From: an uncultured Bacteroides sp.
GTDB taxonomy: Bacteria > Bacteroidota > Bacteroidia > Bacteroidales > Bacteroidaceae
Length of the DNA: 64,000 nt
Assembly (NCBI GenBank): GCA_902492205.1
Contig: CABUKU010000012.1
Location: 1 to 64,000 of the forward strand
Direction: 5' to 3'
Below, in pieces: positions 18,504 to 26,642 of this stretch. The position numbers were made by a program, and so were the translations under genes. A model generated the notes under the pieces. It searched no databases, was not told the DNA's origin, and saw only the letters and a program-made list of their open reading frames with translations. Numbering within the stretch: position 1 is the first letter of the stretch; each line of letters begins with the position of its first letter.

Positions 18504-19193
18504 ATTCTTCATAATCTTATTAAATACTTCCTCCCTGTAATTACGGGCAATCGGAACTTTATACTCACCTATTCCCAGCATATTTCCTTCCACATTACTG
18601 ATATGTGCAATATTCACCACATAGGATTTATGTATTTGCAGAAAATTACCTTCGGGCAAACACTCTAAGATATGCTTCATAGTGGAGCGAACCATTATCT
18701 TTCCCGAAAGGGTATAGATATAAACATAGTTCTCCTCCCCTTCCACAAAAAGAATTTCTTTCAGATAAATCTTCTTTATCTGGCGTTCATACTTTACAAA
18801 GATATGTTTATCCGCCTCAACAGTACCTTCTTCCTTTTGCACTGCATCATATACCTTGTTCACTGCTTTCAGGAACCGTTCGAAAGAAATTGGCTTCAGC
18901 AAATAATCGCTTACATTGAATTCATAACCTTTTAAAGCATACTGCTCATACGCCGAAGTAATAATCACCTTAGGAGGATTGGCAAGAGTTGCCAGTAAAT
19001 CAAGCCCTGACAAATAAGGCATCTCTATATCCAATAACAACAAATCGGGTTGTTGGCTTTTTAACAACGTATTCAGTTGAATGGCATCCTCGCACACACC
19101 GGTCAGTTCAAGGAAGTCCACTCTTTCCACATAAGACTGCAAACCTTTACGTGCAACCGGCTCATCATCTGTTATCACACATTTTATAGTCAT
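18495..19193 (-). CDS. LytTR-family response regulator
   Basis: 232 residues. Receiver domain (1-120) with acidic pocket Asp9/Asp10, phospho-acceptor Asp55 (LLLLDIEMPYLSG) and conserved Lys (YLLKPI). LytTR DNA-binding domain follows at about 135-232 (KYERQIKKIYLKEILFVEGEENYVYIYT...GNFLQIHKSYVVNIAHI). The upstream kinase stop codon ends at 19195, so an alternative ATG at 19202 would overlap it by 8 bases; 19193 gives the usual MTIKCVITDDEP start. The two kinases upstream are the likely phosphate donors. A pair of direct repeats upstream of the operon at 23427-23458 is a plausible binding site. Confidence 0.9.
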   Translation of the reverse strand: MTIKCVITDDEPVARKGLQSYVERVDFLELTGVCEDAIQLNTLLKSQQPDLLLLDIEMPYLSGLDLLATLANPPKVIITSAYEQYALKGYEFNVSDYLLKPISFERFLKAVNKVYDAVQKEEGTVEADKHIFVKYERQIKKIYLKEILFVEGEENYVYIYTLSGKIMVRSTMKHILECLPEGNFLQIHKSYVVNIAHISNVEGNMLGIGEYKVPIARNYREEVFNKIMKNML

Positions 19194-19194
19194 A

Positions 19195-20226
19195 TCATTC
19201 ATTTATTTCAATTATCAATATCGCCGTAAACTTCTCATCCGTCTTATCCACCTCAAAGATATATTTATCGGAATAAAGTAAGCTCAACCTTCTCCGCAGA
19301 TTTTCCAATCCTATTCCTTTTCCGGTTTGTTTTCTATCTATCTCTTTGCCAATGGAATTTACGATTTCAAATATAACTTTTCCATCTTTCCATTCCATAA
19401 GCATATTCATATAATACTCTCCTCCAACATACTTAAAAGCATTTTCCACCAAAGGCAGGAAAAGCAAAGGATAGACTCGCTGTTTCTTCAATGCCGGAGA
19501 AAAGTTGATATGCAACGATAAGCGTTCACTTTTTCTTAAACTCTGCAACTTGATATATGTTTCAAGGTATTCTATCTCCTGCCGGATAGCCACAGTTTCC
19601 GTACCGCCATATAACTGATAGCGAAGTAAATCGGAAAGCATTTCCAATGTATGCCGTGGCACCTTATCCCCTTCTTCTATTTGTGAATATACAGTCTCCA
19701 AAGTATTAAAAAGGAAATGAGGATGATACTGTGAGCGCAAAAACTTTAGCTCCGTTTGCAACTTATCATTCTTCATCTGTTCCAACTGTAAACGTTCCTT
19801 TATCAAATCATCTTCTATCATCTTATTACGCATAATATGATAATATGAAAAAGCAAACAGAACACTGATTACACCGGGCACACTGGCGTCTCCGAATCTT
19901 ATAGGATTATCATTCAAAGTCGGAGTAACCGATACTACCACACCTAAAGTCATGGTTATCAATAAAAGAGGAATTCCATATATCCGCATGAGATTCTTCG
20001 GGTTCTTCTCTAACTTATATGTTTTCTTCGCCCAATAGTGCAAAAAGGTAAAAACAATATAAGCTGCACACAAAGCAATCAGTGTTGTTTTCATTGCAAA
20101 ATAAAAAGGCAATTCCCAGAAACGCGATTGCACAGGAATATCCATCACCAATCTGATACAGACAAACAGTGCGAAAGCATATACCAAAGGAATGAGCCAA
20201 TTACTTACTTTATTCATGTTTACCAT
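19195..20226 (-). CDS. LytS-type sensor histidine kinase (copy 1)
   Basis: 343 residues: about four membrane helices in the first 140 residues, a short coiled linker, a His_kinase domain with phospho-acceptor His168 (SQYHPHFLFN), and an HATPase_c domain (LPLVENAFKYV N-box, GKGIGLENLRRRLSLLY G-box). There is no periplasmic sensor domain, as is usual for this class. Its catalytic half is nearly the same as that of the next kinase upstream. The gene overlaps that kinase by 17 bases. An alternative start is at 20217. Confidence 0.9.
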   Translation of the reverse strand: MVNMNKVSNWLIPLVYAFALFVCIRLVMDIPVQSRFWELPFYFAMKTTLIALCAAYIVFTFLHYWAKKTYKLEKNPKNLMRIYGIPLLLITMTLGVVVSVTPTLNDNPIRFGDASVPGVISVLFAFSYYHIMRNKMIEDDLIKERLQLEQMKNDKLQTELKFLRSQYHPHFLFNTLETVYSQIEEGDKVPRHTLEMLSDLLRYQLYGGTETVAIRQEIEYLETYIKLQSLRKSERLSLHINFSPALKKQRVYPLLFLPLVENAFKYVGGEYYMNMLMEWKDGKVIFEIVNSIGKEIDRKQTGKGIGLENLRRRLSLLYSDKYIFEVDKTDEKFTAILIIEINE

Positions 20227-21238
20227 CTGTATCTATAATTAATCTGGCAGTAAACCGCTTTTCTGTTTTCTTAATCTCAAACTTATGTCTATCGGGATAA
20301 AGCAAAGCAAGTCTTCTTTGTAAGTTTTCCAAACCGATGCTTTGCTTGTTCTGTTTTCTTTCGGTATCAACAGAAATTGAGTTTCCTATCTCAAAAAGAA
20401 TCTTACCTTTCTCCCAAGCCATAGATATATCCATATGGAATTCTCCACTGACATATTTAAAAGCATTCTCCACTAAAGGTAGGAAAAGTAAAGGGTAAAC
20501 CCTTTGTTCTTTCAGAGTTGGAGAAAAATCTGTTTGCAGTATCAACCGCTCATTCACTCTCAACTTCTGTAAATTGATATAGGTTTCAAGATATTCTATC
20601 TCCTGCCGGATAGCCACAGTTTCCGTGCCACCATATAATTGATAGCGAAGCAAATCGGAAAGCATTTCCAACGTGCGGTGAGGCAACTCATTCTTTTCGT
20701 CGATCTGAAAATAAACAGTATTCAATGCATTAAACAAGAAATGAGGATGATATTGGGACTTCAGAAATTTTAATTCGGTTTGCAATTTATCATTCTTTAT
20801 TTCTTCTATCAGTAAACTCTGGTCTGCATAATCCTTTTCGACTAACAAGCTGCGCAAGAATGTATAAAATGAGACTACACATAAAGTACAAACAACACAC
20901 GCAATAGCCAAATCTCCGGCATTCCATCCTGCGCCGGTCAGCAAACGCGAACTAAACATCCCTATAACTGCAAACAATAAGGAAAGGAGGCACAGCACAC
21001 CATATTCCAACCATAATCCTTTTTTCCACTTCCTGTTCCAAACAGTCCAACGATCCAATAACCAAACACTAAAATAAGAAAATAAAATGATGACTAAAAT
21101 CTCTTCCAGCATGAATTTAAATGAGTTACCTTCCCAATAATATAAACGCAATGGGACGTCATTCACCAAGCGTATGCAAAGGAACGTAATCAGTGCAAAC
21201 AAGACGGGCAACAACCATTTATAATACTTCTTCATCAT
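20210..21238 (-). CDS. LytS-type sensor histidine kinase (copy 2)
   Basis: 342 residues from the ATG at 21238; a GTG at 21247 overlapping the receptor stop is possible. Layout matches copy 1: four N-terminal membrane helices, linker, His164 in SQYHPHFLFN, LPLVENAFKYV and an IGLENLQRRLALLY nucleotide-binding loop. Sequence identity between the copies is very high over the kinase core (LRYQLYGGTETVAIRQEIEY is shared exactly) and low in the membrane part. That pattern fits a tandem duplication with diverged input domains. Both probably feed the single downstream regulator, perhaps as a heterodimer (inference). Confidence 0.88.
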   Translation of the reverse strand: MMKKYYKWLLPVLFALITFLCIRLVNDVPLRLYYWEGNSFKFMLEEILVIILFSYFSVWLLDRWTVWNRKWKKGLWLEYGVLCLLSLLFAVIGMFSSRLLTGAGWNAGDLAIACVVCTLCVVSFYTFLRSLLVEKDYADQSLLIEEIKNDKLQTELKFLKSQYHPHFLFNALNTVYFQIDEKNELPHRTLEMLSDLLRYQLYGGTETVAIRQEIEYLETYINLQKLRVNERLILQTDFSPTLKEQRVYPLLFLPLVENAFKYVSGEFHMDISMAWEKGKILFEIGNSISVDTERKQNKQSIGLENLQRRLALLYPDRHKFEIKKTEKRFTARLIIDTDGKHE

Positions 21239-21243
21239 AAGTG

Positions 21244-23382
21244 TCACAAATTTATTCTTTTACTCTCATCTATACTACTTTTACGCTTACTTTCTTTCAC
21301 CTCACTACCTTTGTGAAAACGATAAGAAAATGAAATGCCGACAGTTCTTTTGTTATCCCTTTCTTTGGTATATGCCTGTTGGTGGGTTAATATCGCATCC
21401 ATATCCCTCCGATAGGTATTTAACATGTCTTTAGCAAAGAAACCAAGCGTTCCCTGCCCTTTCCATATTTTCTTTTGAATGGCAAAATTCAGTTCTCCGC
21501 AAGATTTCACCAAAACCTGTCCGAAAGCCATACGCCCATTATAATATCCCGATAGCTCCGCTGTCCATGATTTAGCCAATGCAAACTGATTCGTACAATT
21601 AAACAACGGTGTTATCTTCTTATTAATTTCTATTCTTCCTTTCTCATGCCATCGATAACGGTTATAAGCCCCTATTACACTCAGGTTTGTATTCCACCAA
21701 GAAGTAATCGGCAGATTGGCAAAATTGATTTGTATTCCAGCATTTACATAAGAATCCATGTTATTAGTGGTAACGTAAACTCTGTAACTTTCGGAATCTT
21801 CATAACTTTTCACAATGGCATCATCTGTATGAAAGAAAAAGAGATTTGCCTGAAACCAATCTTTATACACATATCCTAACTGCACATTATCTGAAAAGGA
21901 GGGACGAAGCAATGTGTTTCCACGCTCATAGGTATAATCATCATGAATATACATGAAAGGATTCAAGTCACCATAGTTAGGACGGGTGATCCGTCTTCCA
22001 TACGATAACTGCAAAGCATGATTATCTGATAATCTGTATTGCATGGAAAGGGTGGGAAACAAATGCACATAGTTTATTGTAAAGGAAGAATCGCGCTGTT
22101 CGGAATTTCCCCACTGGTTACCCCGAATGTGTGTATGTTCCAACCTTACACCCGCAGATAGTTTCCAACGATTATATTCAAAATCGGCTTGTATATAAGC
22201 AGCATTAATGTTTTCATCATAAGAAAAGCAAGAACCGAGCGATTGGTCCGTTTCCCAATCCGAAAGTAACGGACGAGCATAGCCTGCCGAATTACCTATT
22301 GTCACAAATGAAGTCTTTGCCCCGGTTTGCAACTTCGCATACTCTCCCAAAGGATAAGTAAAATTCACCTGACCGGTATATAAGTTTATCGTCCCTCCCA
22401 TATCCCCTTTTAAAGTATCAGGCAAAAAGCTATACATGAGTTGCTTCTCTGTATATTTGTAACGGAAGTAATCGAAAGAAGCATTAAATTCTCCACCCTC
22501 CTTTCTCAATTGATGCACCAACGTTGTTCCAGCAGAAATATTATTCCAACTTTTCCTTCCGTTATTCAGAGTAGAGCCTAAAGCCCCTGCTTCGAGGAAG
22601 CCGGTTTTCATTTCTCCCGTACTTTTATGACTCGAAGCATTACCGCCAACAGAAACTCCCAAAGTTGTCCGCTCCGTTGCATAATAATCAAAACCTGCCC
22701 GGTAATTATGTGATGTATAATTAAATTCACGATACGAAACCTGATTCATACGGTCTTCCTGCCCTGTCCAAACACGATCTATCTGTAAATCATTCACATC
22801 TTTTCCTTTATAATAAGAATAAGTTAGATAAAGATTAAACTTATCTTCACGCAGATTTAAAGATGCACTGCCGAATCCTCTACCAAATTTCCATTGACTA
22901 TAATTACCATTCAAGGATAAATTCATTCCTCTGAGCTTTATCTTTTTCGTGTGAATATCTATCAAGCCCGAACCTCCGCCGGCATCATAACGTGCACCGG
23001 GTTGTGTTATTAACTCTATTTTGTCTGTGGTCGAGGCCGGAGTAGCTTTCAACAGGTTAATAAGTTCCTCTCCCGAAAGATAAGTAGACTTTCCATCTAT
23101 TAAAATACGGGCATCACTCTTACCATTCAGTATAATTGTCCCATCCGAATTTATCATAATCCCGGGCAATGAGGACAAAACATCATACATATTACCGGTA
23201 CTTTGTGTAATGGAAGCATCCATCCTATAAACAGTTTTCCCGGGTTGCATCTCCACCAAGGGTAATTTAGCTGTTATTACTACATCCTGTAAAAACTGAT
23301 CAGCTATCGAATCCGGCATGACTTGTGCAGCAGCCGGCAGACAACACAACATAAGTCCGATTAAATAATGTCTATTTATCAT
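21244..23382 (-). CDS. Outer-membrane beta-barrel receptor (TonB-dependent receptor-like)
   Basis: 712 residues from the ATG at 23382. The 14-residue upstream extension is rejected because the signal peptide MINRHYLIGLMLCCLPAAAQ starts here. A plug-like domain with GIMINSDGTIILNGKSDARILIDGK and a 22-strand-type barrel belong to the outer-membrane beta-barrel family common in Bacteroidetes. There is no N-terminal carboxypeptidase-like domain, unlike SusC. It is the first gene of an operon with two sensor kinases and a LytTR regulator; its stop codon is 6 bases from the next start. The ligand is unknown. Confidence 0.82.
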   Translation of the reverse strand: MINRHYLIGLMLCCLPAAAQVMPDSIADQFLQDVVITAKLPLVEMQPGKTVYRMDASITQSTGNMYDVLSSLPGIMINSDGTIILNGKSDARILIDGKSTYLSGEELINLLKATPASTTDKIELITQPGARYDAGGGSGLIDIHTKKIKLRGMNLSLNGNYSQWKFGRGFGSASLNLREDKFNLYLTYSYYKGKDVNDLQIDRVWTGQEDRMNQVSYREFNYTSHNYRAGFDYYATERTTLGVSVGGNASSHKSTGEMKTGFLEAGALGSTLNNGRKSWNNISAGTTLVHQLRKEGGEFNASFDYFRYKYTEKQLMYSFLPDTLKGDMGGTINLYTGQVNFTYPLGEYAKLQTGAKTSFVTIGNSAGYARPLLSDWETDQSLGSCFSYDENINAAYIQADFEYNRWKLSAGVRLEHTHIRGNQWGNSEQRDSSFTINYVHLFPTLSMQYRLSDNHALQLSYGRRITRPNYGDLNPFMYIHDDYTYERGNTLLRPSFSDNVQLGYVYKDWFQANLFFFHTDDAIVKSYEDSESYRVYVTTNNMDSYVNAGIQINFANLPITSWWNTNLSVIGAYNRYRWHEKGRIEINKKITPLFNCTNQFALAKSWTAELSGYYNGRMAFGQVLVKSCGELNFAIQKKIWKGQGTLGFFAKDMLNTYRRDMDAILTHQQAYTKERDNKRTVGISFSYRFHKGSEVKESKRKSSIDESKRINL

Positions 23383-23426
23383 ATTTTTTATTTCAAAGCT
23401 ATCAGCATCTGTGCAAACAGGCAAAT

Positions 23427-23458
23427 TAATGTGACGAACGTTCTTTTTTATGTGACTA
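23427..23458 (-). promoter_or_regulatory. Candidate LytTR-regulator binding site (two direct repeats)
   Basis: ATGTGAC occurs at 23429-23435 and 23450-23456, start-to-start 21 bp, within the longer imperfect match T(A/T)ATGTGAC(G/T)AA. On the minus strand this reads GTCACAT twice. LytTR proteins typically bind two direct repeats spaced by about two helical turns. The pair sits about 45-75 bases upstream of the receptor start codon, next to a weak -7-like box (TTAATTTG, 23421-23428 read on minus). Confidence 0.5.
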
Positions 23459-23485
23459 AACGCTATTTAATATTTTCTTTAATTG

Positions 23486-23552
23486 TTTTCCATTGGAAAT
23501 TTGTTCTTTTAAAAGTAATCCTTTATATTTGCCAATAATTTCCAAAGGAAAT
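23486..23552 (+). promoter_or_regulatory. Promoter flanked by two identical-type palindromic operators
   Basis: Promoter: TTG at 23501-23503, 20 bases, TATATTTG at 23524-23531. Operators: TTTTCCATTGGAAAT at 23486-23500, directly upstream of the -33 box, and ATTTCCAAAGGAAAT at 23538-23552, at the expected transcription start. Both follow TTTCC-N3-GGAAA. Centres are 52 bp apart, about five helical turns. The downstream operon ends in a MarR-family gene, whose proteins bind short palindromes, so auto-repression is the simplest reading. Confidence 0.7.
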
Positions 23553-23583
23553 AATAAACAATATTCAATAACAAACAAAAGAT

Positions 23584-26040
23584 ATGGATATGAAGTATGT
23601 AATTATCGGTGGTGTAGCAGGAGGAGCAACCACAGCAGCAAGAATCAGAAGAAACGATGAAAATGCGGAAATCATCTTGATAGAGAAAGGGGAATATATA
23701 TCTTATGCCAATTGTGGCTTACCTTATTATATAGGAGGTGTGATTGAAGAACGCGAGAAACTGTTCGTGCAAACTCCAGAAACATTTGGAAAACGTTTCA
23801 ATACCGATGTACGTGTCAAATCGGAAGTCGTGGAAATTAATCCGGAAACAAAGGAAATAGCTATAAGAAAGAGCGATGGAGACGAATATCTTGAAAGCTA
23901 TGACAAGTTATTGCTATCACCCGGAGCATCGCCTGTGCGCCCACCTCTGCCGGGTATCGATACAAAAGGAATATTCACTTTACGCAACGTTACAGATACA
24001 GACCGCATTAAAAAGTATATAGATCAGAATCAAGTTAAACATGCCGTGATTATCGGTGCGGGATTTATCGGATTGGAAATGGCAGAGAACCTGCATGCAG
24101 CGGGAGCAAACATCTCCATTGTAGAAATGGCTAATCAAGTGATGACTCCTATTGACTTCTCTATGGCTTCTCTAGTACACGAACATTTGGTACAAAAAGG
24201 AGTGAATTTATATCTGGAACAAGCAGTTGCTTCCTTTGCTTCTAAAGACGGAGAAATAGAAGTCACCTTTAAAAGCGGAGAAACCATTATGGCAGATCTC
24301 GTAATCCTTTCAATAGGAGTACGTCCCGAAACCAAACTAGCCAAGGAAGCAGGATTGGCCATAGGTGAAATGGGAGGTATAGTTGTTAATGACTACTTAC
24401 AAACTTCGGATAAGGACATTTATGCCGTTGGTGATGCAATCGAGTTCCGGCATCCTCTTACCGGAAAACCTTGGCTCAATTATCTTGCTGTCCCCGCCAA
24501 CCGCCAAGGCAGAATTGCTGCCGACAATATGGTTTTCGGCAATAAAGTATCTTATGAAGGTGCTATCGGCACATCCATAGCCAAGGTATTCGATCTGACC
24601 GTTGCCACAACAGGTTTACCGGCAAAGAGATTGAAACAGGCAGGTATAGAATACATATCCTCCACTACCCACTCCGGTTCTCATGCAGGTTATTATCCAA
24701 ACGCACTGCAAATGGCAATCAAAATAACCTATGCACCTGAAACCGGAAAAATATATGGCGGACAGATTGTGGGTTATAGCGGAGTAGACAAACGCATCGA
24801 CCAAATAGCCTTGTTCATTAAGCAAGGTAAAACCATCTATGACATGATGAAACTGGAACATGCTTATGCACCTCCTTATTCATCTGCCAAAGATCCTGTT
24901 GCCATTGCAGGTTATGTAGCAGGAAACATTCTTTCAGGTGCCATGAATCCTCTTTATTGGAGAGAACTGCTTGATGTAAACCCCAACGATGTTACCATTC
25001 TTGATGTACGCACTGCCGATGAACATTCGCTGAATTTTATCGAAGGTTCTGTTAATATCCCATTGGATGAATTGCGTGAACACCTTGATGAATTACCCAA
25101 AGACAAACCAATCTATACTTACTGTGCGGTTGGTTTGAGAGGTTACCTGGCAGCACGGATCTTGATGCAACACGGATTCAAAGATGTGAAAAACCTGATT
25201 GGTGGGTATAAAACTTACACAGCAGCTACCACCCCCATAAAGCTGCACAGGCATACACCGAAGGTTTTCACCGAATCAATCATCCAACCACAGCAAGTTG
25301 CCAACCTTACTACTCACGTTGTTAAGGTAGACGCTTGCGGACTGCAATGTCCCGGTCCAATTTTAAAAATGAAAAAGAGTATGGAAAACCTTGCCGAAGG
25401 CGAACGCATCGAAATGCAAGCCACTGACGCAGGGTTCCCGAGAGATGCCGAAGCATGGTGCCGAACCACAGGAAACCAATTCATATCCCAGCACTCGGAA
25501 GGAGGAAAATTTAATGTTGTAATAGAGAAAGGTGGCAAGAAATCATGCAACGCTGTTACTTCATGCGAAGGAAAAGGAAAAACTTTCATTGTTTTCAGTG
25601 ATGATCTTGACAAAGTTCTTGCTACATTTGTCCTCGCAAACGGTGCGGCTGCAACAGGTGAAAAGGTTACGATGTTTTTCACTTTTTGGGGACTGAACGC
25701 TATCAAGAAAGTGAAGAAACCGAAAGTACGGAAAGACATATTCGGTAAAATGTTCGGTATGATGTTGCCTTCCAGTTCATTGAAGCTCAAACTTTCTAAA
25801 ATGAACATGGGTGGAATAGGTAGCAAGATGATGAGATACCTCATGAAATCGAAAGGCATAGAATCACTTGAATCCCTTCGCCAACAAGCATTGGAAAGCG
25901 GAGTTGAGTTTATAGCCTGCCAAATGTCCATGGACGTTATGGGCGTGAAGCGCGAAGAATTGTTGGACGAAGTTACCATAGGCGGTGTTGCCACTTATAT
26001 GGAACGCGCCAACCAGTCAAATATTAACTTATTTATATAA
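23584..26040 (+). CDS. Fused CoA-disulfide reductase-like/rhodanese/TusA/DsrE protein
   Basis: 818 residues in four parts. Residues 1-440: FAD/NAD(P)H pyridine nucleotide-disulfide oxidoreductase of the CoADR/Nox class, with GGVAGGATTAAR and active-site Cys44 (SYANCGLPYY). Residues about 455-550: rhodanese with active-site Cys514 (YCAVGLRG). Residues about 575-645: TusA-like, with Cys585 and Cys589 in ACGLQCPGP. Residues about 655-815: DsrE-like (FIVFSDDLDKVLATFVLANGAAATGEKVTMFF...GVEFIACQMSMDVMG). All key cysteines are present. The combination suggests reduction and relay of persulfide sulfur. An alternative start is the ATG at 23590. A MarR gene follows 12 bases later. Confidence 0.9.
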   Translation: MDMKYVIIGGVAGGATTAARIRRNDENAEIILIEKGEYISYANCGLPYYIGGVIEEREKLFVQTPETFGKRFNTDVRVKSEVVEINPETKEIAIRKSDGDEYLESYDKLLLSPGASPVRPPLPGIDTKGIFTLRNVTDTDRIKKYIDQNQVKHAVIIGAGFIGLEMAENLHAAGANISIVEMANQVMTPIDFSMASLVHEHLVQKGVNLYLEQAVASFASKDGEIEVTFKSGETIMADLVILSIGVRPETKLAKEAGLAIGEMGGIVVNDYLQTSDKDIYAVGDAIEFRHPLTGKPWLNYLAVPANRQGRIAADNMVFGNKVSYEGAIGTSIAKVFDLTVATTGLPAKRLKQAGIEYISSTTHSGSHAGYYPNALQMAIKITYAPETGKIYGGQIVGYSGVDKRIDQIALFIKQGKTIYDMMKLEHAYAPPYSSAKDPVAIAGYVAGNILSGAMNPLYWRELLDVNPNDVTILDVRTADEHSLNFIEGSVNIPLDELREHLDELPKDKPIYTYCAVGLRGYLAARILMQHGFKDVKNLIGGYKTYTAATTPIKLHRHTPKVFTESIIQPQQVANLTTHVVKVDACGLQCPGPILKMKKSMENLAEGERIEMQATDAGFPRDAEAWCRTTGNQFISQHSEGGKFNVVIEKGGKKSCNAVTSCEGKGKTFIVFSDDLDKVLATFVLANGAAATGEKVTMFFTFWGLNAIKKVKKPKVRKDIFGKMFGMMLPSSSLKLKLSKMNMGGIGSKMMRYLMKSKGIESLESLRQQALESGVEFIACQMSMDVMGVKREELLDEVTIGGVATYMERANQSNINLFI

Positions 26041-26052
26041 AGACCGGAAAAA

Positions 26053-26418
26053 ATGAAATCAATATGTTTAATGAGAGACATCTACAAAGCATTGTCTGAT
26101 TTTGAAAACAATTTTGAGAAAGTACATGGCGTCGGACTCAACGAAGCCATGGCACTTTGCAGCATAGGAGACGGAACTCTTTCATCTACCGAAATTTCAG
26201 AGAAAACAGGAATGAGCACTTCCCACACTTCCAAAGTTATCCGTTCCATTGAAGAAAAGGAATTGATAGTACGTGCTTTGGGAGATAAAGACAAACGTCA
26301 GATGTATTTCAACCTGAGCAAGAAAGGAAAAGAATGTTTGTCGGAAATGAAATGCGGAAGCGTGGAGATACCCGAGTTGTTAAAACCCGTCTTCGAGAAA
26401 TTCTGTCAAGGAGATTAA
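26053..26418 (+). CDS. MarR-family transcriptional regulator
   Basis: 121 residues with a winged helix-turn-helix (about 45-105): LSSTEISEKTGMSTSHTSKVIRSIEEKELIVRALGDKDKRQMYFNLSKKGKECL, including the basic DKDKRQ wing. It is shorter than a typical 140-150 residue MarR protein and has a reduced C-terminal dimerisation helix. It contains several cysteines (positions 5, 36, about 94, 100 and 117), so redox or persulfide sensing is possible; that is inference. Its place 12 bases after the sulfur-handling fusion and the twin palindromes at the operon promoter point to autoregulation. Confidence 0.8.
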   Translation: MKSICLMRDIYKALSDFENNFEKVHGVGLNEAMALCSIGDGTLSSTEISEKTGMSTSHTSKVIRSIEEKELIVRALGDKDKRQMYFNLSKKGKECLSEMKCGSVEIPELLKPVFEKFCQGD

Positions 26419-26642
26419 GTGCAAATATACCGTTTGCTAAAGGAAAACATACGGAAGTTTAAGGAAAAACAACGGCATATATACACAAAAAGGCGTACAC
26501 CTTTCTCTTGAAAGGTGTACGCTATGTATTTAAAAGAAGTAGAGCTTATATAAATAAGATGTAGACCTGTGCAAGAATCACAGGAATCTCTTCCGGGAAA
26601 GTTGAAAAGATAAAGATACTACATTTTCGGCAGAAATCCAAA
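26419..26642. repeat. Dispersed intergenic repeat, copy 1, between convergent genes
   Basis: This gap shares a series of words in the same order with 56490-56700: AAACATACGG, TTAAGGAAAAA, a TGTACACCTTT/AAAGGTGTAC hairpin, AGTAGAG, GATGTA, ATACTACAT and TTTCCAAA-like ends. Both genes flanking it end here, so it is not a promoter region for either. The hairpin inside doubles as a terminator. Confidence 0.6.
26493..26522 (-). terminator. Terminator after the asparaginase gene
   Basis: A perfect 12-bp stem (GCGTACACCTTT with AAAGGTGTACGC) and a 6-base loop; read on the minus strand it is followed by CCTTTTTGTG. It lies about 120 bases beyond the asparaginase stop codon and may also act on the marR transcript. 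Confidence 0.75.
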
